From NCBI GenBank assembly GCA_945890735.1, contig CAMDCZ010000013.1:1-47902 (forward strand): a DNA stretch of 47,902 nt, given 5' to 3'. The notes beneath the pieces were generated by a model. The model saw only the letters and a list, made by a program, of their open reading frames with translations, made no database searches and had not been told where the DNA came from. This DNA comes from Bordetella parapertussis. GTDB lineage: Bacteria; Pseudomonadota; Gammaproteobacteria; Burkholderiales; Burkholderiaceae_C. Position numbers and translations under genes: made by a program. Within the stretch, counting starts at the first letter, position 1. Each line of letters begins with the position of its first letter. Shown one piece after another: positions 30,267 through 37,365 of the stretch.

Positions 30267-30919
30267 CAGGAGGCTTTCAAATGGGGTTGACCGGCTTGGG
30301 CTGTCAAGCTCAACATGCGCTCGACATACCGCGCCACGGTGTCGATTTCCAGGTTCACGACGCTGCCGGGTTTCAGGCTGCCCAATGCGGTGTTTTGCAC
30401 GGTGTGTGGGATCAGGTTGATGTCGACCAAACAACCTGTTGGCGTGTCTGCGATCTGGTTGACCGTGAGGCTCACGCCGTTGACCGTGATCGAGCCTTTG
30501 TAGGCCAGGTACTTGGCCAAGGCGGGTGGGGCCAAGACTTGCAGCAACCAACTTTCTCCGATGTGGTGAAACTGGTTGACACTGCCCACGCCGTCCACAT
30601 GGCCGGAGACGATGTGCCCGCCCAAGCGGTCTTGGGGGCGCAGGGCTTTTTCCAGGTTCAGTGGGGTGCCGACTTGGTTGAGTTCGGCGGTCTTGTCCAG
30701 GGATTCGGCAGAAATGTCGATGGAGAAGACATGGCGGGCGGCATCAAAAGCAATGACCGTCATGCAAGCGCCGTTGAGGGCGATGCTGTCACCCAGACCG
30801 ACATCGTCCAGGTAATGCGCAGGTGTGCTGATCTCAAGGCGTTTGCCATGATCCAAAGAGCGACCCAGGTCGTGGACGGCGGCGATGCGCCCCACGCCGG
30901 TGATGATTCCGGTGAACAT
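30266..30919 (-). CDS. ribE: Riboflavin synthase, alpha chain
   Basis: A 217-residue riboflavin synthase that dismutates two lumazine molecules into riboflavin. It shows the internal duplication of two lumazine-binding barrels. The first starts MFTGIITGVGRI and has LGDSIALNGACMTV; the second has GHIVSGHVDGVG followed by GSITVNGVSLTVNQI. The C-terminal helix for trimerisation (VNLEIDTVARYVERML) is present. It lies 17 bases after ribD and its stop shares a base with the ribBA start. The gene is called ribE or ribC in different genomes. Confidence 0.96.
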   Translation of the reverse strand: MFTGIITGVGRIAAVHDLGRSLDHGKRLEISTPAHYLDDVGLGDSIALNGACMTVIAFDAARHVFSIDISAESLDKTAELNQVGTPLNLEKALRPQDRLGGHIVSGHVDGVGSVNQFHHIGESWLLQVLAPPALAKYLAYKGSITVNGVSLTVNQIADTPTGCLVDINLIPHTVQNTALGSLKPGSVVNLEIDTVARYVERMLSLTAQAGQPHLKAS

Positions 30920-30936
30920 GCCGGTATTTTCGCAGA

Positions 30937-32040
30937 TCAGCGCAGGGGTCGCGCCAGGAGCCGTAAATCAGGCCCCACGGCGGTGTGGCTGATCCACACC
31001 CAAGGCTGTTTTTGGTCCAGCGAAGCCAAAGCGGGCAGGGCGGCCATGGGCTGGCCGGGCCCAAGCAGCACAGGTGCCAGATAGAGCAACAGTTCATCCA
31101 CCAGACCTGCATTCAAGAGTGAGCCGTTGAGTTTGTGACCTGCCTCGATATGCACCTCGTTGTAGGCCCGTTGGCCCATGTCGCGGCACAGGGCTGCCAG
31201 GTCTACTTTGTCTCCTGGGCCTGGGAGGCACACCACGTCGGCCCCCTTTGACTTCAAAGCCGCTTCGCGCTCGGGGTGACGCTCTGCGTGGTAGATGACC
31301 ACGGGGCGGTTGACATCCCAGAGCCGGGCGTTCAAAGGGGTTTGCAAGCGTGAGTCCACCAACAACAAGTGCGGTTGGCGTGGGGTGGATATGCCGCGGA
31401 CATTCAGCAAGGGGTTGTCTTCCAGCACCGTGCCAATGCCAGTCAAGACCGCACAAGCACGGGCTCGCCACTGGTGTCCGTCCAAGCGAGCCGCCTCGCC
31501 GGTGATCCATTGGCTTTGGCCGTTGGGCAGCGCGGTTTGGCCATCCAGCGATTGGGCGGATTTCATGCGCAGCCAAGGTGTGCCCTGTTGCATGCGCTTG
31601 AAAAACCCGATGTTGAGGGCTTGGCTTTGGGCAGCCATCAAGCCCAGCTCAACGGAGATGCCCGCGGCCCGCAACTTGGCCAGTCCTTGGCCCGCGACTT
31701 GCGGGTTGGGGTCTTCAAGGCTGGTCACCACGCGGGCAATGCCTGCGTTGATCAGGGCGTCACAGCACGGCCCGGTGCGGCCATGGTGGCTGCAGGGCTC
31801 CAAAGTGACATAGGCCGTGGCACCCCGCAGGTCGTGTCCTGCGGCTTGCGCGGCTCGCATGGCCACCACCTCGGCGTGCGCTTGGCCCGCAGCCTGGGTA
31901 TGGCCTTGGCCCAAGACACGCCCGTCGGGGCTGGTGATGACGCAGCCCACGCGGGGGTTGGGCGAGGTGATGAACATCGCTTGCTCGGCCAGCGCCAGTG
32001 CTTGGGCCATGTGCGAGGTGTCTTGAGGGGAAAACGGCAT
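30937..32040 (-). CDS. ribD: Bifunctional riboflavin deaminase/reductase RibD
   Basis: A 367-residue fusion catalysing two sequential riboflavin steps. The N-terminal cytidine-deaminase-like domain (about 5-145) has the zinc site AHAEVVAMRAA and TLEPCSHHGRTGPC, with the proton-shuttle glutamate in HAE. The C-terminal reductase domain (about 155-367) shows RMKSAQSLDGQTA and a VHIEAGHKLNGSLL NADPH region. The ATG at 32040 lies 21 bases after the pilin gene stop, leaving no room for an FMN riboswitch. It is the first rib gene of the row. Confidence 0.95.
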   Translation of the reverse strand: MPFSPQDTSHMAQALALAEQAMFITSPNPRVGCVITSPDGRVLGQGHTQAAGQAHAEVVAMRAAQAAGHDLRGATAYVTLEPCSHHGRTGPCCDALINAGIARVVTSLEDPNPQVAGQGLAKLRAAGISVELGLMAAQSQALNIGFFKRMQQGTPWLRMKSAQSLDGQTALPNGQSQWITGEAARLDGHQWRARACAVLTGIGTVLEDNPLLNVRGISTPRQPHLLLVDSRLQTPLNARLWDVNRPVVIYHAERHPEREAALKSKGADVVCLPGPGDKVDLAALCRDMGQRAYNEVHIEAGHKLNGSLLNAGLVDELLLYLAPVLLGPGQPMAALPALASLDQKQPWVWISHTAVGPDLRLLARPLR

Positions 32041-32061
32041 GGCTTGGATTATGGTGGGAGC

Positions 32062-32463
32062 TCAGATCCCCCAGCACTTGGCAGCTGTGAGGGTCGCGTT
32101 GACCACCCCGCGCTCGCCATGGGCGCTCAAGGTCAGGCTGCCACAGGCATCGGCAGTCTGTGCGCCCACCGGTGTGGCTCGCAGGACAAAAGTGCTGCCA
32201 TCGCTGGTCACGCTCAATCGGTAACGCATGTCTGGGCTGTGCCAAACCGCATCTGGCAAGCTCAGCGGGTAGGCGCCATGGCGGTTGAATGATCGCTCCA
32301 TCCAGTGCGCAGACTGGAGCAAGGCCAGTTTGGCCAAGCTGCGTTGGCTGCGCTGGTGTGTTTGCTCAAAGCGGGGCATGGCCAAGCTGCTGAGCACGCC
32401 GATGATGGCCAGCACGGTCAACAGTTCGAGCAAGGTGAAGCCGGGTGTAGGCGGGTGGTTCAT
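32062..32463 (-). CDS. pilE: Type IV pilin-like minor pilin (PilE type)
   Basis: A 133-residue prepilin. The leader MNHPPTPG is followed by FTLLELLTVLAIIGVLSSLA, the class III signal recognised by PilD, with Glu at +5 present. The globular part has RHGAYPLSLP and ends with a cysteine pair (DACGSLTL ... AAKCWGI), matching the D-region loop of PilE-like minor pilins in Burkholderiales. It is likely a priming or accessory pilin rather than the major subunit, given its place at the end of the pilV/W/X operon. Its start shares a base with the pilX stop (TGATG). ribD follows 21 bases later. Confidence 0.85.
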   Translation of the reverse strand: MNHPPTPGFTLLELLTVLAIIGVLSSLAMPRFEQTHQRSQRSLAKLALLQSAHWMERSFNRHGAYPLSLPDAVWHSPDMRYRLSVTSDGSTFVLRATPVGAQTADACGSLTLSAHGERGVVNATLTAAKCWGI

Positions 32464-32996
32464 CAGGGAGCCAATGCCAGCAAGCGTTTGAAACCCTGCA
32501 AGGACATGGGTTGTTGCAACGAGGGCGGGTGCGCGGCGCTGGGATGCCAGACGGCTTGCCAACCCACCGCTTGGCCTTGCGCATTGATCGCCAAAGCAGT
32601 GAGTCGGTAGACCCACCCGGGTTGCGCGCTGGGCGAGGACGGGGGAACAGGCCAAACCTCTGCCCAACTGACCGCTTGCACACCATCGAGCTGGCTCACG
32701 CTGTATGCGTCTGGCCATTGGCCGCGCCATTGGCTCACGGTGTGGCGCTTGCCGGGCAGGGGCTGGCATGCCTTTGGCGCACAGCTTTGGCCTTGCAACT
32801 GGTCGGCGGTTGTCAGCAACACGGTGAGTGCATGCTGCTGCAGTTGCCAGCGCTTGTCGGCGCTGCGACCCAAGCCCTCGGCCAGCGCCAGGCTTCGCCA
32901 TTGCGCCAGCAGCAAGACACTGCACAAAGCCGACAATGCCATGACCGTTGGCAATGCCATGCCTTGTTGTCTGGTTTGGCTGACGCTGGATGTCAT
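32463..32996 (-). CDS. pilX: PilX-like minor pilin
   Basis: A 177-residue protein with a prepilin-like N-terminus: RQQG, then MALPTVMALSALCSVLLLAQW, a hydrophobic helix without glutamate at +5, as usual for PilX. The periplasmic domain has a cysteine pair (SCAPKACQP) and many tryptophans (QWRGQWPDAYS). The ATG at 32996 (MTSSVSQTRQQG) gives a normal 13-residue leader. It overlaps the pilW stop by four bases and shares a base with the next pilin start. No large PilY1 adhesin gene follows, unlike the usual order. Identity rests on order and the N-terminus. Confidence 0.75.
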   Translation of the reverse strand: MTSSVSQTRQQGMALPTVMALSALCSVLLLAQWRSLALAEGLGRSADKRWQLQQHALTVLLTTADQLQGQSCAPKACQPLPGKRHTVSQWRGQWPDAYSVSQLDGVQAVSWAEVWPVPPSSPSAQPGWVYRLTALAINAQGQAVGWQAVWHPSAAHPPSLQQPMSLQGFKRLLALAP

Positions 32997-33685
32997 GGGT
33001 GGTGAAACAGGCTGGCGACACCTCGCCAAGCCACCGCCTTGCTCAAGCTGGATGAGCCGCCACAAGGCTCGGACAAAGGCGCAGTGAGACTGGCCTGTGG
33101 CTTGTTTTCGACACACACCTGAATCCCGCGCACCGCTTGCCAGTCGGTAACCTGGGCTGCGCTTCGCCACTGCATCAGGCTGGGGGTTCCTGGCAGTGTC
33201 TGGGCGTACAAGAAATGCAAGCTTTGGATGCCATCCACCAAGGCTTGGTAACTGGCGTTGTCTCGCAGGCTGTCTTTGCAGGTGAGCTCGTGTTTGGCGC
33301 TGCGTTTGAAGTCGTCTTTCAGCCAGTCACCCACCGAGGCTTGATGACCTTGACAGTCGATGGGGGTGAGGCTGCGCCAATGCAGCAAACCCAATTGCTT
33401 GTCGTTGCCTGCCAAGGACAGCTGTGTGGTTGTCAACCAGGCCTGAGACTGGCTGTTGATCTGTAATTCAGGCGCACCTGCGCGGTGAACCCGTTCTCGC
33501 AACAGACCCAACACCGTGTTGAGTCGGTTGTGCAAGTCAGCTTGCAAACGCATGTGCGCATGACTGGCCTGTACCCAGGCAAAAACAGCGAAAGCCACCA
33601 TCAACACCAAGCTGCACAGCAGCATCCCCAACATGCTTTGCACCAGGGTCTGGCCTGCTTCACGAGAAGGCTTCAAGGTCGCCAT
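32993..33685 (-). CDS. pilW: PilW-like minor pilin
   Basis: A 230-residue minor pilin. The leader MATLKPSREAG is followed by QTLVQSMLGMLLCSLVLMVA, a prepilin helix in which the conserved +5 glutamate is glutamine (Gln16; codon CAA where GAA would give Glu). The rest resembles PilW: RERVHRAGAPELQ, IDCQGH, LTCKDSLR, and IRGIQVCVENKP-like features near the end, with several cysteines. It overlaps pilV by 13 bases and pilX by four. PilW normally works with PilV, PilX, FimU and PilE to prime type IV pilus assembly. Confidence 0.78.
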   Translation of the reverse strand: MATLKPSREAGQTLVQSMLGMLLCSLVLMVAFAVFAWVQASHAHMRLQADLHNRLNTVLGLLRERVHRAGAPELQINSQSQAWLTTTQLSLAGNDKQLGLLHWRSLTPIDCQGHQASVGDWLKDDFKRSAKHELTCKDSLRDNASYQALVDGIQSLHFLYAQTLPGTPSLMQWRSAAQVTDWQAVRGIQVCVENKPQASLTAPLSEPCGGSSSLSKAVAWRGVASLFHHP

Positions 33686-34194
33686 GTGCTTTCCCAGCAA
33701 CGCCATTGCGCAGGGCAATCGGACAGGGCTTGAGCGGGCTGGGTGTTGGCCGCGTCAGCCACTGGCCATTGGAGTTGCACACGCACTTGAGGCGCTGGCA
33801 TGGCAGTGGTGCTGACCCGCACCTGTGCGCCTGGTATGCGCCCTTGAACCTCCCGCCACCAAGCGCCGATGTCTGCTTGCGCCCATTCAGCGCCATTGCA
33901 GGCCATGCTGTGGCAATCAGGGGCTGAGGGCGCGGTGTTGCCTTGCCATTGGTAGTGCATCCACCCCTGGGGATTGACCTGCATGCGGTGCCACAGGTCT
34001 TGCGCCAATTCGACCGCGTTGTGGGTGGCCAAGGCATCCCTTTGCGCTTGCAGGGCTTGGAACTGCCCGAACAGCAAGCCCAAGGCGAGCAAATTGAGGA
34101 CCATCAAGGCTGCCATGGCTTCCAGCATGGAAAAGCCTGCTGGCGCGCCTGCCCACCAAGCGCGGGTCTGTGTTGCATGGGGCAGGGTGTTCAT
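33673..34194 (-). CDS. pilV: PilV-like minor pilin
   Basis: A 173-residue minor pilin. A rather long leader (MNTLPHATQTRAWWAGAPAG) is followed by FSMLEAMAALMVLNLLALGL with Glu at +5. ELAQDLWHRMQVNPQGW and the late RVQLQWPVAD match the PilV pattern of a short alpha spine followed by a beta domain. Cysteines occur in DCHSMACNG and SDCPAQWRCW. It overlaps fimT upstream by four bases and pilW downstream by 13, indicating tight coupling. Confidence 0.8.
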   Translation of the reverse strand: MNTLPHATQTRAWWAGAPAGFSMLEAMAALMVLNLLALGLLFGQFQALQAQRDALATHNAVELAQDLWHRMQVNPQGWMHYQWQGNTAPSAPDCHSMACNGAEWAQADIGAWWREVQGRIPGAQVRVSTTAMPAPQVRVQLQWPVADAANTQPAQALSDCPAQWRCWESTWRP

Positions 34195-34718
34195 GCGCAA
34201 CCCGCCGCAGACACGACACGCATGCGGCCGGTGGTGTTGATGCAAATGCTGCGCACCACGGGCGGTGTGCCCTTGCCTTGAATCACCACCCGCAAACCCC
34301 CGGCGACCGCTTCGCCGTGGGCATTGACCAGCAGCCAGTCTTGGGGAGGATGGAGTTGGACGGCTACCTCGCCAGCCAACGCCTGGGTGAGCAAGGCTGG
34401 TGCCGCCGCCGGCGCAGGCATGTGCAAAGCCCACCCACACCGCCAGTCGCCCTGACCCGCCGGCGGGCTGGCGCAGGTAGCCAGACGCTGCAATTGCAGC
34501 GCTTGCCCCCGACGCAGCGCCTGCAGCCTGGCGGTTTGCAAGTCCCCCAGCCAGGCTTGCACCACGGTCTCTACCCGCAGACGCCACAGCCAGTGTTGCA
34601 AAGCGGGTGCCGCCCAGCCGGTGGCGATGCCGAGCAAACCCAGGACCAGACACAGCTCGACCAAGCTGAAGCCTGACTGGCATGGCGAGGGGGACAAGAA
34701 AAATGGCAGCCTGTTCAT
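34191..34718 (-). CDS. fimT: FimT/GspH-type minor pseudopilin
   Basis: A 175-residue GspH/FimT-family minor pilin, first gene of the pilin operon. The leader MNRLPFFLSPSPCQSG precedes FSLVELCLVLGLLGIATGWA with Glu at +5. The GspH-like beta domain has LQTARLQALRRGQALQLQ, CGWALH and the end RSICINTTGRMRVV, with a cysteine pair typical of FimT/FimU. Three in-frame ATGs compete (34730, 34727, 34718). 34718 is chosen for normal leader length, but it sits in the loop of a strong hairpin and no ribosome site is obvious. Confidence 0.82.
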   Translation of the reverse strand: MNRLPFFLSPSPCQSGFSLVELCLVLGLLGIATGWAAPALQHWLWRLRVETVVQAWLGDLQTARLQALRRGQALQLQRLATCASPPAGQGDWRCGWALHMPAPAAAPALLTQALAGEVAVQLHPPQDWLLVNAHGEAVAGGLRVVIQGKGTPPVVRSICINTTGRMRVVSAAGCA

Positions 34719-34727
34719 GGCTGCCAT
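34696..34727 (-). terminator. Terminator-like hairpin covering the fimT start codon
   Basis: On the minus strand ATGGCAGCC (34727-34719), loop ATGAACA (34718-34712) and GGCTGCCAT (34711-34703) form a perfect 9-bp stem with a 7-base loop. It is followed by TTTTCTT (34702-34696). This has the form of an intrinsic terminator. It lies 68 bases downstream of the nrdR stop, and its loop begins with the preferred fimT ATG, so it could act as an attenuator or translational gate between glyA-nrdR and the pilin genes. Confidence 0.5.
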
Positions 34728-34794
34728 CATCAGGCGATCTCGCGTTGACTGGGTGTGCGCTGGTTACTTCAAATCGCGTGCGTTGTTGACGAGC

Positions 34795-35244
34795 CTAGCG
34801 CCTGAATTCGTCCACCAGGGTTTTGAATTCATCCACATCTTCGAAGCTGCGGTAAACACTGGCAAACCGCACATACGCGACTTTGTCGAGTTTTTTCAGC
34901 TCACGCATGACCAGTTCACCAATGCGGGTGGAGGCCACTTCGCGCTGCCCCAAGGTGAGCAGTTTGTCTTCGATCCGTTCAATGGCCAAGTCCACCTGTT
35001 CGGTGCTGACTGGTCGTTTGCGCAGCGCCAAGTTGAGCGAGTCGATCAGTTTTTGGCGGTTGTATTCAATGCGTCTGCCGTCTTTTTTGACCACAGCCGG
35101 GTAACTGACATCGGGCCGTTCATAGGTGGTGAAACGCTTTTCGCAATGGCCGCAAGAGCGCCTGCGGCGAACCGAGTCCCCCTCTTCGGACATGCGGGTC
35201 TCCATCACCTGGGTTTCCACATGACCGCAGAAAGGGCATTTCAT
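34795..35244 (-). CDS. nrdR: Transcriptional repressor NrdR
   Basis: A 149-residue NrdR, the zinc-ribbon/ATP-cone repressor of ribonucleotide reductase genes. Zinc ligands Cys3, Cys6, Cys31 and Cys34 (CPFC, CGHC) are present, followed by the ATP-cone (about 47-137) starting PAVVKKDGRRIEYNRQKL and ending VAYVRFASVYRSFEDVDEF. Length is exactly typical. It begins 5 bases after the glyA stop, the frequent glyA-nrdR pairing in betaproteobacteria. Its nrd targets are not in this window. Confidence 0.97.
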   Translation of the reverse strand: MKCPFCGHVETQVMETRMSEEGDSVRRRRSCGHCEKRFTTYERPDVSYPAVVKKDGRRIEYNRQKLIDSLNLALRKRPVSTEQVDLAIERIEDKLLTLGQREVASTRIGELVMRELKKLDKVAYVRFASVYRSFEDVDEFKTLVDEFRR

Positions 35245-35249
35245 GGCGC

Positions 35250-36494
35250 TTAACCGTAAACAGGAAAGCGGCTGGTCAGGGCATGCACCTTGGCACGCAC
35301 GGCAGCGATGTGGGCTTCATCGTGCGGGTTGTCCAACACATCGGCAATCAGATGGGCCGTGGCGCGGGCCTCCTCGTCCTTGAAGCCGCGGGTGGTCATG
35401 GCAGGGGTGCCAATGCGCACCCCACTGGTGACCATGGGTTTTTCGGGGTCGTTGGGAATGGCGTTTTTGTTGATGGTCATGTGGGCATGGCCCAGGGCGG
35501 CTTCAGCCGCTTTGCCCGTGATGTTTTTCGAGCGCAGGTCAACCAGCATCACATGGCTCTGGGTGCCGCCACTGACGATGCGCAAACCACGTTCGGTGAG
35601 CGTCTTGGCCACGATGTCTGCGTTTTTCAACACCTGCTGTTGGTAGGCCTTGAAGCCAGGATCGAGCGCTTCTTTGAAGGCCACTGCCTTGGCCGCGATC
35701 ACGTGCATCAGTGGCCCGCCTTGAAGGCCGGGGAAAACGGCGCTGTTGATGGCTTTTTCGTGTTCGGCCTTCATCAAGATGATGCCGCCACGTGGGCCGC
35801 GCAAGCTTTTGTGCGTGGTGGAGGTGACCACATCGGCATGCGGCACGGGATTGGGGTAGACGCCGGCGGCGATCAGGCCAGCGTAATGCGCCATGTCCAC
35901 CAGGAAGATGGCGCCGATCTCTTTGGCCACCTTGGCAAAGCGTGCAAAGTCGATATGCAAGCTGTAGGCCGATGCGCCTGCAATGATCAGCTTGGGTTTG
36001 GTGGCACGGGCCTTGGCTTCCATGGCGTCGTAATCGATTTCTTCTTTGGCGTTCAAGCCGTAGCTCTCCACCTTGAACCATTTGCCCGACAAATTGAGCG
36101 GCATGCCGTGGGTCAGGTGCCCGCCTTCTGCCAGGCTCATGCCCATGATGGTGTCGCCCGGTTGCAAGAAGGCCAAAAACACGGCCTGGTTGGCGGAGGC
36201 GCCGCAGTGGGGTTGGACATTGGCTGCTGCTGCGCCAAAAAGTTGTTTGACCCGGTCAATTGCCAATTGCTCGGCCACATCCACGTTTTCGCAGCCTCCG
36301 TAATAACGCTTGCTGGGATAGCCTTCGGCGTATTTGTTGGTCAGTTGGGAGCCTTGGGCTTGCATGACCGCAGGGGAGGCATAGTTTTCGCTGGCGATCA
36401 GCTCGATGTGGTGCTCTTGACGGGCGTTTTCAGCCTGGATGGCGGCCCAAAGCTCGGGGTCGGTTTGGGCAACCAGGTGTGCGTGTGAATACAT
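35250..36494 (-). CDS. glyA: Serine hydroxymethyltransferase
   Basis: A 414-residue PLP enzyme interconverting serine and glycine with tetrahydrofolate, a main source of one-carbon units. Recognised motifs are ELIASENYASPAVM (31-44), YAEGYPSKRYYGGCENVD (55-72), DMAHYAGLIAAG (200-211) and VVTSTTHKSLRGPRGG with PLP lysine Lys229. Length and residue numbering match E. coli GlyA closely. GGAG precedes the ATG. It lies 23 bases after the transglycosylase gene and 5 before nrdR. Confidence 0.97.
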   Translation of the reverse strand: MYSHAHLVAQTDPELWAAIQAENARQEHHIELIASENYASPAVMQAQGSQLTNKYAEGYPSKRYYGGCENVDVAEQLAIDRVKQLFGAAAANVQPHCGASANQAVFLAFLQPGDTIMGMSLAEGGHLTHGMPLNLSGKWFKVESYGLNAKEEIDYDAMEAKARATKPKLIIAGASAYSLHIDFARFAKVAKEIGAIFLVDMAHYAGLIAAGVYPNPVPHADVVTSTTHKSLRGPRGGIILMKAEHEKAINSAVFPGLQGGPLMHVIAAKAVAFKEALDPGFKAYQQQVLKNADIVAKTLTERGLRIVSGGTQSHVMLVDLRSKNITGKAAEAALGHAHMTINKNAIPNDPEKPMVTSGVRIGTPAMTTRGFKDEEARATAHLIADVLDNPHDEAHIAAVRAKVHALTSRFPVYG

Positions 36495-36517
36495 GAACCA
36501 GCTCCAAAAAAAGAAAA

Positions 36518-37276
36518 TCAGGGTGTCGTTGTGGTGGGAGAGTCGGTGGCGCCTGGGCGTTGACCGGTTGCAACTTCTTGCAAACGCTGTTGTTCAGCCA
36601 ATACTTTGACGATGTAGCCACCGTCCTCGCCACTGATGGCTGCGCCGACGTATTGGCGCAGACCCGCTTCGAGCGAGCCATGGCGGTCGATGGCTTCGCG
36701 CAGCACTTGCGCACCCACATGCAAGTTGGTGACCGGGTCAAAGGCAGCGAAATCGCCACCATAGTTTTCGTACTTTTCGGTATGCACATTGGTGCGAACC
36801 TGCATCAGCCCTTGCGCGCCCACGGTGCTTTGGGCAAACGGGTTGAAGCTCGATTCAATCGCCATGACCGCCAACAACAGTGTGGGGTCAAGTTTGTATT
36901 TGGGTGCCATGTCATAGGCCTCAGCCACCAATGCACTCAGAGGCTCGGGAGCGACGCGGTATTTGCGGCTGAGCCAAAAGACCATGTTGGCTTGCTCTTT
37001 GGTCAGGTCTTCGGGGGAGGCTGCGGTGGCACGGTCTATCGCTTCACTGCTGTCGGTGCTGAAGCCAAAGTCCAAACCATGTCGCGTTTGCAACCAATCG
37101 ATCAACTGGACTTCAGCGGAAGAGCGCAAATCGGGCTTGGCATTGAAGATGATCAAAAAACAAAAAACCGCCAGCCCCAAAAACGCCAAGCCACTGTGGG
37201 TGATTAAAAAGAACCCCTGACCCACATCGGACATGAAGACCCGCAGGCTCAGCAGGATGGTTTGTAAAACTTTCAT
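36518..37276 (-). CDS. Membrane-anchored lytic transglycosylase
   Basis: A 252-residue protein with one N-terminal membrane helix (about 29-45, LAFLGLAVFCFLIIF) and a periplasmic SLT domain (about 122-235). The catalytic glutamate is Glu141 in LAVMAIESSFNP, followed by the TVGAQGLMQV motif (151-160), both hallmarks of family 1 transglycosylases that cleave peptidoglycan to anhydromuropeptides. The C-terminal tail is a short Thr/Pro-rich run. It resembles no named Mlt closely enough for a symbol. A TAAAAT (minus strand, 37288-37283) ends 6 bases before the ATG and no ribosome site is visible. Confidence 0.85.
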   Translation of the reverse strand: MKVLQTILLSLRVFMSDVGQGFFLITHSGLAFLGLAVFCFLIIFNAKPDLRSSAEVQLIDWLQTRHGLDFGFSTDSSEAIDRATAASPEDLTKEQANMVFWLSRKYRVAPEPLSALVAEAYDMAPKYKLDPTLLLAVMAIESSFNPFAQSTVGAQGLMQVRTNVHTEKYENYGGDFAAFDPVTNLHVGAQVLREAIDRHGSLEAGLRQYVGAAISGEDGGYIVKVLAEQQRLQEVATGQRPGATDSPTTTTP

Positions 37277-37365
37277 ACAGTTATTTTAGACCTTCACCCC
37301 ATGCGCCCTGTCACAATAGGCGCTTTTCCCCAGCCCTCGGGCCTAACCTTCTGATTCGAACCGCC
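37277..37365. promoter_or_regulatory. Divergent promoter region, transglycosylase / DUF349 gene
   Basis: An 89-bp region holding both promoters. Candidate -10 elements are TAAAAT on the minus strand (37288-37283) and CACAAT on the plus strand (37312-37317). Candidate -35 boxes are poor, so the assignment is weak. Confidence 0.3.

Noticed and set aside
30919..32062. FMN riboswitch near ribD
   Set aside because: The intergenic gap is only 21 bases and I see none of the conserved RFN helices.
35283..36488. 401-codon plus-strand open frame opposite glyA
   Set aside because: Antisense shadow of glyA, rich in His, Gly and Val with no motif.
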